Part shown: piece by piece, positions 1 to 8,174 of the stretch
How positions within the stretch are numbered: position 1 is the first letter of the stretch
Layout: each line of letters begins with the position of its first letter
NCBI GenBank assembly: GCA_017886375.1
Contig: JAGGNB010000036.1
Location: 1-38,490, forward strand
Length of the DNA stretch: 38,490 nt
Origin: Octadecabacter sp.
GTDB lineage: Bacteria > Pseudomonadota > Alphaproteobacteria > Rhodobacterales > Rhodobacteraceae
Direction of reading: 5' to 3'
Program-made: the position numbers and the translations under genes
The notes under the pieces: model-generated
What the model was told of the DNA's origin: nothing
The model's database searches: none
Seen by the model: the letters and a program-made list of their open reading frames with translations, nothing else

Positions 1-1292
1 AAACTGCAACGCCTAAAAATCGCGCTGCACCACGGCCAGACGGGCGTTGTGCAACGTTTGATCGAAGATACCCAAGATCTGGCGGCTGGTCATTTTGGCC
101 TGCTGTGCGCGCTTTATGATGTGCAAGCAGTTGGGGCGATGCTGCGTGATGATCCGACCTGCGCTGTCACTGCCGCTGGGCCGGTCTTGCCGCTTGTGCA
201 TCTGTGCAGATCGCGCATGTTCACTGTCTGGCCAGACAAGGCCGACGACGCAATCGCAATTGTCGAAATGTTGGTTGTAAACGGGGCTGACGTGAACGCG
301 GGGAGTAAACATGCGGGCGGACAACTGTCGCCGCTTTATTGTGCACTGGGTCACGCAGGACACATGGACTTGGCGGCGTGGCCGCTGATCCCAACGATGG
401 CGAAAGCCTGTATCACGCGACCGAATTGGGCCACGCTGATGGGCTGCGATTGTTGTTGCGTCATGGCGCTGACCCCAAGGGCACAAACGCGTTGGCCCGC
501 GCGCTCGATTTCGACAATGCCGAAATGGTCGGGCTGCTGCTGGACGGCAATGCTAACCCCAATGAGGGGGCTGATGCCGATACGACGAACACCAAACCGC
601 GGCGTGGCATTCCCGCATTGCACCAAGCGGCGCGGCGCATGAACAGCGGCGCTGTTCTTGATCTTTTGCTGGAAGGTGGGGCTGACGCCACTGCGTCGTG
701 GCATGGACACAGTGCGTACGCTTTCGCAGCTGTCTTTGGGAATGCCGACCTTGTCGCGCGGCTTGACGCATTGGGGCAGGCGACGCCATTGACAGATATG
801 GAACAGATGTTGGCACAAGCCGCCAAAGGCCAAGTGGGCGACGGGTTTATCGACACTGACAAGCTGCCTGCGCAATACCGTGGCATCTTGCGCGAAATAT
901 TGCATCTGCCGGACAAGCTGCCGCACCTAAAGGCGCTCGTCGCGATTGGGCTGGAATGGGACCACGCTGACGGAGACGGTGTGACGCCGGTGCAGGCTGC
1001 TGGCTGGAACGGGTTGCCTGATGTGATGAGCTATTTCATGTCGCTGCGGCCCGATTTATCCCATGTGAACACGCATGGTGGTACGTTGCTGTCGACCATT
1101 CTGCACGGGGCGGATCACAATCCACAGCGGGCGGGTGGTGATTACATCGGGTGTTTGCGCATCGCCATGGAACACGGTGTTGCCTTGCCACGCCGCGCAA
1201 TCGACGCGTCCGGTTCACTGGAAATCCGTGCGTTCTTGCAACAATGGGCTGAACGTATGCCGGGACAGGTGGTGGAACATGGGATCTTCTGA
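1..1292 (+). pseudogene. Ankyrin-repeat protein, 5'-truncated by the window edge and frame-broken near 381-384
   Basis: The protein reads as consecutive ankyrin-type helical repeats, with phrases such as VVNGADVNAG, LLRHGADPKG, LLDGNANPNEG and LLEGGADATA. The first part is in frame 1 from base 1 and contains no obvious start, so the gene begins outside the window. Homology in frame 1 stops at the Trp codon 379-381. It resumes in frame 3 at base 384 (ADPNDGES) and runs to the TGA at 1290-1292. A normal repeat would have about five codons between these points, but only two bases remain. This fits a net loss of about 13 bases rather than a one-base reading error. The frame-1 remainder stops at 642. 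The 3' end overlaps the next gene by 14 bases. Ankyrin repeats bind other proteins; the partner is unknown. If the break is real the product is truncated. Confidence 0.7.
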
Positions 1293-1773
1293 ATTTGCCA
1301 TCTATCCGCTGGATGTGGGGGCAGGGCAGGTCGCGCTGTCCCCGATCCCGGGACGGTCGGGATCATACGAGGCTGATTTGTCGACCATTCTGCACTGGCG
1401 TCCGGACCTTGTGCTGAGCATGACGACACAAAGTGAACTGGACCGCATGGGCGCGTCTGGTTTTGGCGACGACCTTGCGGCGGTCGGGGTGGCGTGGCGC
1501 CATCTGCCAATTGTAGATTTTGGTGCGCCGGATGCGAATGTCGCCAGCGCTTGGAACGAGGTTTCAACGTTCAGCGCAGATACCTTGGCGCGGGGTGGCA
1601 AGATTCTGACCCATTGTTTTGGCGGCTGTGGGCGGTCTGGTATGGCGGCGTTGCGGTTGATGATCGAAGCGGGCGAAGCCCCGGACGCAGCACTGGAACG
1701 TCTGCGCAAAACGCGGCCCTGTGCTGTGGAAACTGATGCCCAGCGGCGATGGGCAATCAGGTCTTCCGCTTAG
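1279..1773 (+). CDS. Small protein-tyrosine/dual-specificity phosphatase-like protein
   Basis: The 164-residue protein carries the cysteine-phosphatase P-loop HCFGGCGRSG (Cys113, Arg119), which matches H-C-x5-R. An upstream acidic loop, IVDFGAPD around residues 79-85, could supply the general acid. In this family the cysteine forms a phospho-enzyme while hydrolysing phosphotyrosine or similar esters. The ATG at 1279 was chosen because it lies inside the 3' end of the ankyrin gene, giving a 14-base overlap typical of translational coupling; longer upstream readings run through the ankyrin coding region. The 3' end overlaps the convergent rsgA by 17 bases. No signal peptide or membrane segment is visible, so it is probably cytoplasmic. 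The substrate is unknown. Confidence 0.8.
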   Translation: MGSSEFAIYPLDVGAGQVALSPIPGRSGSYEADLSTILHWRPDLVLSMTTQSELDRMGASGFGDDLAAVGVAWRHLPIVDFGAPDANVASAWNEVSTFSADTLARGGKILTHCFGGCGRSGMAALRLMIEAGEAPDAALERLRKTRPCAVETDAQRRWAIRSSA

Positions 1774-2791
1774 CTTTGCCGCGCGCCTGACCTTCGTCAT
1801 ACATCTTTTGAAGCCGCTTGAGGTGGCCACGGTTTTCACCAACCGTTGCCGTGTTGAACCGGTTCTCTTTCTCCAGCTTGCGCCAGCGCTCAATCCGGTC
1901 CGTGTCCAGATCACCCGCCGCAATCGCCGCGCGAATGGCGCAGCCCGGTTCGGTCACATGGGCGCAGTCGTTGAATTTGCACAACGCGGCCAGTTCGGTG
2001 ATGTCGCCAAAAACCTCATCCACGCCCGCTTCGGCGTCGACCAGTCGCAATTCGCGCATGCCCGGTGTGTCGATCAACCACCCGCCTGCAAATGTCGCGC
2101 GCAGGTTGCGATTTGTTGTCGTATGGCGGCCCTTGGCGTCGCCAGCGCGAATGTCTTGCGTGGTGTCGATGACATCCGTCAGGCGGTTCTGGATCGTCGT
2201 TTTTCCGACGCCAGATGATCCGACCAAGGCCAAGGTTTGCCCGTCGCTGCACCAAGGGTTCAGCCGTTTGACGTCTTCATCGTCCGTTGCATTCACCGCA
2301 ATCGCGCTCAGCATCGGCGACAGTTTTTCCGCCTGTTTGACGTAGTCGGCTGGGTCGTCGCATTGATCTGCTTTGGTCAGGATCACCAGCGGCAAACAGC
2401 CTGATGCGGCGCACATGGCTAAATAGCGTTCCAGCCGCGCGACGTTGAAATCGGCGTTGCAGCTGGTCACGATGCCCAGCGTGTCGACATTTGCGGCGAT
2501 CAGTTGCGGCTTGGACTCTTCGCCAGCCGCGCGTCGGGTGATTTCTGTGGTGCGTTCCAGCGGTGCGGACGCTGCGGCCCCTGTGGCGATCACCCAGTCG
2601 CCAACCGCATAAAGGCCAGCGGCGACAACCGGCGACAAAGATATGGGGCCGTCTGCGGAAAATCCATCAAGACGGGAACGGTGCACGGCTGCAACGCGAA
2701 CCGGGTGGCTGGGCGGATCGCCGTCAGGGTCGAGCACAGCCTGACGCGCGAAATGCGGGCCCCAGCCGAGGGTTTTGAGAGTTGTGTTCAT
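1757..2791 (-). CDS. rsgA: Ribosome small subunit-dependent GTPase A
   Basis: This is a 344-residue circularly permuted GTPase that helps late maturation of the 30S ribosomal subunit. An N-terminal OB-like region (about 30-95) precedes the permuted GTPase motifs: G4 TKAD (139-142), G1 GSSGVGKT (191-198) and G3 DTPG (241-244). A C-terminal zinc site follows, with Cys271, Cys276, His278 and Cys284. Length and order match the RsgA/YjeQ family. G1 ends in GKTT where many homologues have GKSS, a conservative change. The start MNTTLKTLG has an AGGAT-like ribosome site upstream. The gene lies downstream of the SRP RNA gene on the same strand, with hairpins between them, so it may have its own promoter. 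Confidence 0.95.
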   Translation of the reverse strand: MNTTLKTLGWGPHFARQAVLDPDGDPPSHPVRVAAVHRSRLDGFSADGPISLSPVVAAGLYAVGDWVIATGAAASAPLERTTEITRRAAGEESKPQLIAANVDTLGIVTSCNADFNVARLERYLAMCAASGCLPLVILTKADQCDDPADYVKQAEKLSPMLSAIAVNATDDEDVKRLNPWCSDGQTLALVGSSGVGKTTIQNRLTDVIDTTQDIRAGDAKGRHTTTNRNLRATFAGGWLIDTPGMRELRLVDAEAGVDEVFGDITELAALCKFNDCAHVTEPGCAIRAAIAAGDLDTDRIERWRKLEKENRFNTATVGENRGHLKRLQKMYDEGQARGKAKRKT

Positions 2792-2821
2792 GAAAGAGCG
2801 TTTATCCTATTGAACGATTCC

Positions 2822-2874
2822 GCAAAAGCGTTGCTTTCGCTCTATCGTTCTGCGCAAAAATGCAAAAGCATTTT
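2822..2874 (-). terminator. Tandem hairpins downstream of the SRP RNA gene
   Basis: On the minus strand, just after the SRP RNA, the sequence AAAATGC-TTTT-GCATTTT folds into a 7-bp stem (2857-2874) followed by further T. A second stem with one G-U pair, GCGAAAGC/GCTTTTGC, follows at about 2822-2840. The first looks like an intrinsic terminator for ffs, separating it from rsgA. The stem is AT-rich, so termination may be partial. Confidence 0.5.
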
Positions 2875-2884
2875 CGCGGTAAGT

Positions 2885-2978
2885 GAGAGGTTGGACATCG
2901 ACCCAAGTGGGGCTCGTTGTGGCTGCTTCCTTCCGGACCTGACCAGGTTGGCGAGGCACTTGCCCGCGCCAACCCCTC
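2885..2978 (-). ncRNA. ffs: Signal recognition particle RNA, small bacterial (4.5S) type
   Basis: The minus strand contains the near-invariant SRP apical core GGTCAGGTCCGGAAGGAAGC, which forms the asymmetric loop and GGAA tetraloop bound by Ffh. The RNA ends pair: GAGGGGTTGG at the 5' end with CCAACCTCTC at the 3' end, with one G-U, giving a 94-base molecule of the usual alphaproteobacterial size. The 5' end at 2978 is seven bases after the -10 element of a good promoter. The RNA joins Ffh to target inner-membrane proteins co-translationally. The core identification is certain; the ends may be off by a few bases. Confidence 0.95.
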
Positions 2979-2985
2979 AATCGCT

Positions 2986-3014
2986 GATATAGGACCACAT
3001 AGTCCGTCGCGCAA
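2986..3014 (-). promoter_or_regulatory. Sigma-70-type promoter of the SRP RNA gene
   Basis: Reading the minus strand, TTGCGC (3014-3009) and TATATC (2991-2986) are separated by exactly 17 bases. The predicted start falls at about 2978, the first base of the paired SRP RNA stem. The agreement of spacing and RNA end supports the call. Confidence 0.65.
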
Positions 3015-3062
3015 GGGCCAGATGGATTGCACCCGGTTGTGTGACATGGCATCGGTTGGCCT

Positions 3063-4016
3063 ATGAAAAATGCAGAAACAGTTACGTTCGGTGGGTCCGG
3101 TCTGGATCGGGCCGCCCACATGCGCGGGAATATCGAGGAAGCTGCGGCTGATCCTGCGGCGCGCACGATTATTTTGTGGCGCGGCAAGCTGCTGTTGGAC
3201 CGCATCGGCGGTGCGTTGGCACGTCTGCCGCTTGATCATCCGGTCACGGCTGATGCTGGCGATGCTCGGATTTTCCTTGGCCTTGATGACGACGGCCCCG
3301 TCTTTGCGGTGTCCTTGTCGGACTGGGACCCTGTGTTGTCTGAAGACGACGACATGAACACATTTCTGGACCCGACGTTGCAGCAACATCCCGCCACCGG
3401 TGAGGCCGTTTTTGCCGAACTGCGCGGCATCATGACGGCCCTCACGCCACGCGACGCCGAACTTGCAGCAACGGCCCGCGCTGTTCTGGGCTGGCACGAC
3501 AGCCACAAGTTTTGTTCGGCCTGCGGGACCCGAAGCGCAGCAGCGGATGCGGGCTGGCGACGCGTTTGCCCAGCGTGCGGCACATTTCATTTTCCACGCA
3601 CCGATCCGGTGGTGATCATGTTGATCGTGTCCGGTGACGATGTCCTCGTTGGCCGGTCGCCAGGCTGGCCGGAGGGCATGTATTCCCTGCTCGCCGGATT
3701 CGTAGAGCCGGGCGAAACCATTGAGGCCGCCGTGCGCCGAGAAGTTTTTGAGGAGGCAGGGATCACAGTCGGCGAGGTGACGTATCTGGCCAGCCAACCT
3801 TGGGCCTTTCCGTCGTCGTTGATGATTGGCTGCTACGGTTTGGCGACGTCACATGACATCACGCTGGACCCGATTGAGCTTGAAGATGCGCGTTGGGTTA
3901 GTCGCGTCGAGATGGAACAAGCCGCCAGAGGTGAGCACCCTACGATACAGCCGGCCCGAAATGGCGCAATCGCGCATTTTTTGCTAGAGAACTGGTTGGC
4001 GGATACGTTAGATTAA
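3063..4016 (+). CDS. nudC: NAD+ diphosphatase (NADH pyrophosphatase, Nudix family)
   Basis: This 317-residue enzyme cleaves NAD(H) to NMN(H) and AMP, and in bacteria also removes NAD caps from RNA 5' ends. A variable N-terminal domain (1-145) leads to a zinc ribbon with Cys151, Cys154, Cys169 and Cys172. The Nudix box follows at 212-234 (G-x5-E-x7-REVFEEAG). The NudC-specific motif SQPWAFPSS (244-252) separates it from other Nudix hydrolases. The ATG at 3063 follows the ffs promoter region and diverges from that gene by about 84 bases. It is followed after 50 bases by an SRPBCC gene on the same strand, with which it may be co-transcribed. Confidence 0.95.
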   Translation: MKNAETVTFGGSGLDRAAHMRGNIEEAAADPAARTIILWRGKLLLDRIGGALARLPLDHPVTADAGDARIFLGLDDDGPVFAVSLSDWDPVLSEDDDMNTFLDPTLQQHPATGEAVFAELRGIMTALTPRDAELAATARAVLGWHDSHKFCSACGTRSAAADAGWRRVCPACGTFHFPRTDPVVIMLIVSGDDVLVGRSPGWPEGMYSLLAGFVEPGETIEAAVRREVFEEAGITVGEVTYLASQPWAFPSSLMIGCYGLATSHDITLDPIELEDARWVSRVEMEQAARGEHPTIQPARNGAIAHFLLENWLADTLD

Positions 4017-4066
4017 GGAAAAAAACGAGTAACGGACCGACATGGTCGAAGACTGGGCAGTACATC

Positions 4067-4528
4067 ATGGAATTTACGACGCGCGACGATATAGAAGCAC
4101 CAATTGACTACGTATTTGATCAGGTCACCAATTTTGCAAATTTTGAGCGCTCAATTATGCGTCGGGGGGGCGATGTTGAACGGATCGCAGGCGGCGATGC
4201 GGCGGTCGTTGGCACAAAATGGCGTGTAAAATTTCTGCTGCGCGGCGCTGAACGAAGTGTCATGGCCGAAATCGTCGAGGTCGATAAGCCCAATGGCTTG
4301 ACGTTTGAAATTACATCCAAAAGCGCGGATGCGACGATGGTGATCGATCTGGTCGCCCTTAGTCGTGCCCGCACGCGTTTAAACGTCAAGGCCGTCGCCA
4401 AGGCAAAAACCATACCGGCAAAACTGCTGTTTCAGTCGGTGAAGTTTGCGCGCCAGAAAAATCAGGAACGTTTTAAAACCATTGTGTCAGGCTTTGCGAA
4501 AGACGTTGAAACCCGTTTCTTCGGCTAG
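4067..4528 (+). CDS. SRPBCC (START/polyketide-cyclase-like) family protein
   Basis: The 153-residue protein has the pattern of the SRPBCC fold: an N-terminal strand with IEAPIDYVFDQVTNF, where family members typically have a phrase such as 'v.ap.e.vw..l.d'. Alternating beta strands follow, then a long C-terminal helix (about 110-150). The fold makes a deep pocket for hydrophobic ligands. The ligand and role cannot be read from sequence. No signal peptide is seen, so it is probably cytoplasmic. The start ATG at 4067 lies 50 bases after nudC. The stop overlaps the convergent pheA stop by four bases. A run of seven G occurs inside the gene at 4164-4170. Confidence 0.8.
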   Translation: MEFTTRDDIEAPIDYVFDQVTNFANFERSIMRRGGDVERIAGGDAAVVGTKWRVKFLLRGAERSVMAEIVEVDKPNGLTFEITSKSADATMVIDLVALSRARTRLNVKAVAKAKTIPAKLLFQSVKFARQKNQERFKTIVSGFAKDVETRFFG

Positions 4529-5373
4529 GGCTTTGCTTTTTCGTGCCGACGTGGCGCTGCGGGGAACACGCCCATCAGTCGAATGTGGTCGGTGAAATAA
4601 TCCAACTCATCCATTGCGCGTTGAACATTGCGGTCGTCGGGATGGCCTTCGACCTCAGCGTAAAACTGCGTCGCGGTGAACTGCCCGCCGACCATATAGC
4701 TTTCCAGCTTGGTCATGTTGACGCCATTGGTCGCAAATCCACCCATCGCCTTGTAAAGCGCGGCAGGAATATTGCGCACACGGAAGACAAAGCTTGTGAC
4801 CATGCCATGCTTGCCCCGCCGATTCAGGTCGGGGTCGCGTGACATGATCAGGAACCGCGTCGTGTTGCGGTCGTGGTCTTCGATGTGGTGCGCCAAAATA
4901 TCAAGCTCGTAGATTTTCGCAGCCATTTCAGACGCCAACGCACCGGCGGTCATGTCTTCACCAGCGGCCACATCCATTGCAGCACGCGCGTTGTCGGAAC
5001 TGGTCACAGGCGCAATGCCGTGGTTGCGTAAAAATTTTCCGCACTGGGGAAGGATCACAACATGACCTGCGGCGGACCGGATCTGGTTTAGTTGCGCCCC
5101 TGGCTTGCCAAGCAGATTAATATGGACCCGGACAAAGGCCTCATCAACGATATGAAGCCCACTTTCGGGGAGCAACGTGTGAACGTCGCCCACACGTCCA
5201 TACGTGGAGTTTTCGACGGCGATCATGCCTAGATCTGCGTGACCTAGGCGAACAGCCTCGATTGCCGCCTCAAATGTGGGGCAAGGCAGCGGTTCATAAT
5301 CGGGGCGGGCCTCGACACAGGCTTGGTGCCCGTAGGCGCCCGGTTCACCTTGAAATGCAATGCGTTTGGTCAT
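4525..5373 (-). CDS. pheA: Prephenate dehydratase
   Basis: This 282-residue enzyme converts prephenate to phenylpyruvate in phenylalanine synthesis. The catalytic half (about 3-180) begins IAFQGEPGAYGHQA and includes the TRF motif (172-174), whose Thr is needed for catalysis. The ACT domain (about 192-268), with LESYMVGGQF, is the expected Phe-binding regulatory part. There is no chorismate mutase domain, so this is the monofunctional form usual in alphaproteobacteria. The ATG at 5373 is chosen because MTKRIAFQGE matches the family N-terminus. An in-frame ATG at 5427 would add 18 residues of no family character. A 6-bp inverted repeat (GGGGCA/TGCCCC) ends three bases before the chosen ATG. 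Confidence 0.93.
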   Translation of the reverse strand: MTKRIAFQGEPGAYGHQACVEARPDYEPLPCPTFEAAIEAVRLGHADLGMIAVENSTYGRVGDVHTLLPESGLHIVDEAFVRVHINLLGKPGAQLNQIRSAAGHVVILPQCGKFLRNHGIAPVTSSDNARAAMDVAAGEDMTAGALASEMAAKIYELDILAHHIEDHDRNTTRFLIMSRDPDLNRRGKHGMVTSFVFRVRNIPAALYKAMGGFATNGVNMTKLESYMVGGQFTATQFYAEVEGHPDDRNVQRAMDELDYFTDHIRLMGVFPAAPRRHEKAKP

Positions 5374-5508
5374 CTGGGGCACCCGCTTTTTGCCCCCATG
5401 ACCACACGCCATGCAAAAAATGGGCATTTGGTCGCGGTGCTACACCTTGATCATTGGAGGGGGAAGCGGATAGATGATTGCTGAATCAGGAAGAAATTGG
5501 AACGCGAC

Positions 5509-6024
5509 ATGTTCGACACAATGAAAATGACCAAAATTCTGGGCGCACTATGCGGCACATTATTGGTTTTTATGCTTGGTAGCTGGGCAGCTGAGACGAT
5601 TTATCATGCGGGCGGTCACGGCGGTGACGAACAGGCCTATGTCATCCCCGTTGAGGGCGCTGACTCGGTTGACGTCGTTGTCGACGCCGGCCCGCCGTTT
5701 GAAGAAGTCTACGCATTGGCTGATGCAGCCGCGGGCGAAGGACAGTGGCGCGCGTGTTCTGCCTGTCACAAACTTGAAGCTGGCGAAAACGGAACTGGCC
5801 CATATCTTTATGGTGTTGTCGGTCGCGATGTCGCTGCAGCTGTAGGCTTTGGTTACTCAGGCGCGCTTATTGCCGTTAACGATGTTTGGACACCTGAACA
5901 GCTGAACGCCTTCCTCGAAAACCCAAAGGGTTACGCGCCAGGCACCGCGATGAGTTACAACGGCATGCGTAAAATCGAAGATCGCGCAAACCTGATCGCG
6001 TATCTCGACAGCCTCGACGACTAA
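5509..6024 (+). CDS. Membrane-anchored c-type cytochrome (CycM/c552-like)
   Basis: The 171-residue protein has one N-terminal membrane segment (about 9-28) that acts as uncleaved anchor, then an acidic linker (about 35-75). A class I cytochrome c domain follows, with the heme site CSACH (83-87) and a likely axial Met148 in PGTAMSYNGM. Proteins of this type carry electrons from the bc1 complex to terminal oxidases on the periplasmic face. ATG 5509 (MFDTMKMTK) fits the family N-terminus. A TTG at 5497 sits directly against the AGGAAG motif and is less likely. The gene diverges from pheA and is followed by a strong terminator, so it is probably monocistronic. Confidence 0.9.
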   Translation: MFDTMKMTKILGALCGTLLVFMLGSWAAETIYHAGGHGGDEQAYVIPVEGADSVDVVVDAGPPFEEVYALADAAAGEGQWRACSACHKLEAGENGTGPYLYGVVGRDVAAAVGFGYSGALIAVNDVWTPEQLNAFLENPKGYAPGTAMSYNGMRKIEDRANLIAYLDSLDD

Positions 6025-6045
6025 ACGCCAAGCTGGAAATTCGCG

Positions 6046-6073
6046 AAGGCCGCCGCGTCCGTGGCGGCCTTTT
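6046..6073 (+). terminator. Intrinsic terminator after the cytochrome c gene
   Basis: AAGGCCGCC (6046-6054) pairs perfectly with GGCGGCCTT (6063-6071) around an 8-base loop, and the stem runs into TTTT. It lies 22 bases after the stop codon and separates the cytochrome gene from the yej operon. Confidence 0.85.
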
Positions 6074-6194
6074 GCGTTTCAGGACGTAGCTAATCCTCTT
6101 GATCACGACGAAGTCACGCATTCTCAACTTGAATGTTCGCCAGTCCGCGCTCTACCTTAAAATAAGCGAATTCGCCGATTTTCAGGAGTGCCCG

Positions 6195-8129
6195 ATGACC
6201 CAGACCCAGCGCCATGCCGCCAAAGCCGCCACACGAGCGCAATCTGTAGGCGAAACCGAACGTGGCATATCGAAATGGGCGCTGATGCTTGCGGGGTCGG
6301 TTTTGGCCATGGGTGCGGCAACTCTCGTGCGGGCAGACAGCCATGAAACCATCATCACCTCGCATGGCTACACAAACTTCGGAGAGCTGAAGTACGGCGC
6401 CGACATGGCACATCTGGACTACGTGAACCCTGACGCCCCCAAAGGCGGCGAGATGAGTGTGTCAACCCAAGGGACGTTTGACACGTTCAACAACTTTACC
6501 CGCGAAGGGGCTGCTGCGGCTGGCACGACGCTGTTGTTCGAAAGCATTATGACCGCCACGGCAGACGATCCATACGGGTTCTACTGCTATATGTGCACGA
6601 CATTGGAATACCCCGAAAGTATGGATTGGGTCATCTTCAATCTGCGCGACGACATCACCTTTGCCGACGGCACCCCGATGACCGCCGAAGACGTGGCGTT
6701 CACCCACAATTTGTTCATGACCCAAGGGCTGCCGGAATACGTGGCCGTGGTGTCCGATTACCTTGACGGGGTCGAAGTGCTGGACACCTACCGCGTCAAA
6801 TTCTTTTTCACACCGGACGCGCCGCGCCGTGATGTCATCGGCTTTGCGGGTGGCACAACAGTCTTCTCCAAAGCATGGTTCGAAGAAACCGGCGCGCGCC
6901 TGGACGAAAGCACCGATGTGCCGTTCCTGGGGACCGGCGCCTATGTGATCGACAGTTTCGACACCAACCGACAGGTTATTTATGCACGCGACTCTGATTG
7001 GTGGGGCGCGACACATCCCCTCAGTATCGGTCAGGCGAATTTTGACACCATTCGCTATGAATATTTCACGGATTCCGCGGCTGCGTTTGAAGCGTTCAAA
7101 GCGGGTGAGTACACGTTCCGCAATGAAAATTCTTCGCTGCAATGGGCCACGGGGTATGAGTTTCCGTCAATTGAAAATGGATGGGTGCGCAAAGAAGAAC
7201 TGCCCGACGGGTCCATTGGATCGGCGCAAGCGTTCATCTTCAACCTACGCGATCCAAAATTCCAAGACCCCGCCGTCCGCGAGGCGATCCGCCTGATGTT
7301 CAACTTCGAGTGGTCAAACGAGACGTTGTTTTACGGGCTATATGACCGTGTTGATTCATTCTGGCAGAACTCTGATTTACAAGCGCGCGGCGTCCCGTCG
7401 GCGGGCGAGTTGGCGCTGCTGCAACCCCTCGTTGACGACGGACTTCTCAACCCGTCTATCCTGACGGATGAGGCGGTCCTGTCGCCTACATCGGATGCTC
7501 GCCGACCGACTGACCGCGCCAATCTGCGTCTAGCGTCCGATCTTTTGGCCGGTGCTGGCTGGATTGCGGGCGATGATGGAATACGCCGCAAGGATGGCCA
7601 AACCCTTTCGGTCGAATTCCTGACTGCGTCCCCGTCATTTGACCGCATCATCAACCCCTATATCGAAAACTTGCAACGCCTCGGCGTAGATGCGTCGCTG
7701 GATCGGGTGGATTTTGCCCAGTATGTGGAACGCCTTAATGCGCCATCTGAATTTGACATGATCACCCATACGATGACCCAAGGGTTTGAACCCGGCACCA
7801 GCATGCGCCAGTGGTTTGCCTCAGAAACCGCAGCTGACAGTTCCCGCAATCTGATGGGCCTGCAAAACGAGGCGATAGATCGACTTATGACAATCGTGAT
7901 CAACGCCGAAAGCCTTGAAGACATGACAAATGGGACCCACGCGCTGGACCGCGTTCTGCGCGCCGAAGGGTTCTGGGTGCCACAATGGTACAAATCGGTT
8001 CATTCCGTCGCCTATTACGACATGTACGAATACCCCGACCCGCTGCCGCCTTTCGCGTTGGGCAACCTTTCATTCTGGTGGTACAACGCTGACAGAGCAG
8101 AAGAATTAAAAGCAGCCGGCGCGTTTTAA
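6195..8129 (+). CDS. yejA: Periplasmic oligopeptide/microcin C-type substrate-binding protein of the Yej importer
   Basis: This family 5 extracellular solute-binding protein is 644 residues long (E. coli YejA is about 600). It begins with a charged stretch and a hydrophobic signal core, WALMLAGSVLAMGAATLV, ending near the cleavage site VRADSHE. The mature part opens with the YejA-type phrase HLDYVNPDAPKGGEMSV. It would bind peptides in the periplasm and deliver them to YejBEF; E. coli YejABEF takes up microcin C and peptides. The ATG at 6195 has CAGGAG nine bases upstream. The longer in-frame reading from 6099 adds residues before a normal signal peptide. It is the first gene of a four-gene operon. 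Confidence 0.92.
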   Translation: MTQTQRHAAKAATRAQSVGETERGISKWALMLAGSVLAMGAATLVRADSHETIITSHGYTNFGELKYGADMAHLDYVNPDAPKGGEMSVSTQGTFDTFNNFTREGAAAAGTTLLFESIMTATADDPYGFYCYMCTTLEYPESMDWVIFNLRDDITFADGTPMTAEDVAFTHNLFMTQGLPEYVAVVSDYLDGVEVLDTYRVKFFFTPDAPRRDVIGFAGGTTVFSKAWFEETGARLDESTDVPFLGTGAYVIDSFDTNRQVIYARDSDWWGATHPLSIGQANFDTIRYEYFTDSAAAFEAFKAGEYTFRNENSSLQWATGYEFPSIENGWVRKEELPDGSIGSAQAFIFNLRDPKFQDPAVREAIRLMFNFEWSNETLFYGLYDRVDSFWQNSDLQARGVPSAGELALLQPLVDDGLLNPSILTDEAVLSPTSDARRPTDRANLRLASDLLAGAGWIAGDDGIRRKDGQTLSVEFLTASPSFDRIINPYIENLQRLGVDASLDRVDFAQYVERLNAPSEFDMITHTMTQGFEPGTSMRQWFASETAADSSRNLMGLQNEAIDRLMTIVINAESLEDMTNGTHALDRVLRAEGFWVPQWYKSVHSVAYYDMYEYPDPLPPFALGNLSFWWYNADRAEELKAAGAF

Positions 8130-8174
8130 GCGGACGGACTGATGGCAATAAGACCAACAAAGGCCACGCACTAA

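Noticed and set aside
2802-3797. Minus-strand open frame of 331 codons over ffs and nudC
   Set aside because: It includes the SRP RNA gene and is antisense to the zinc ribbon and Nudix box of nudC.
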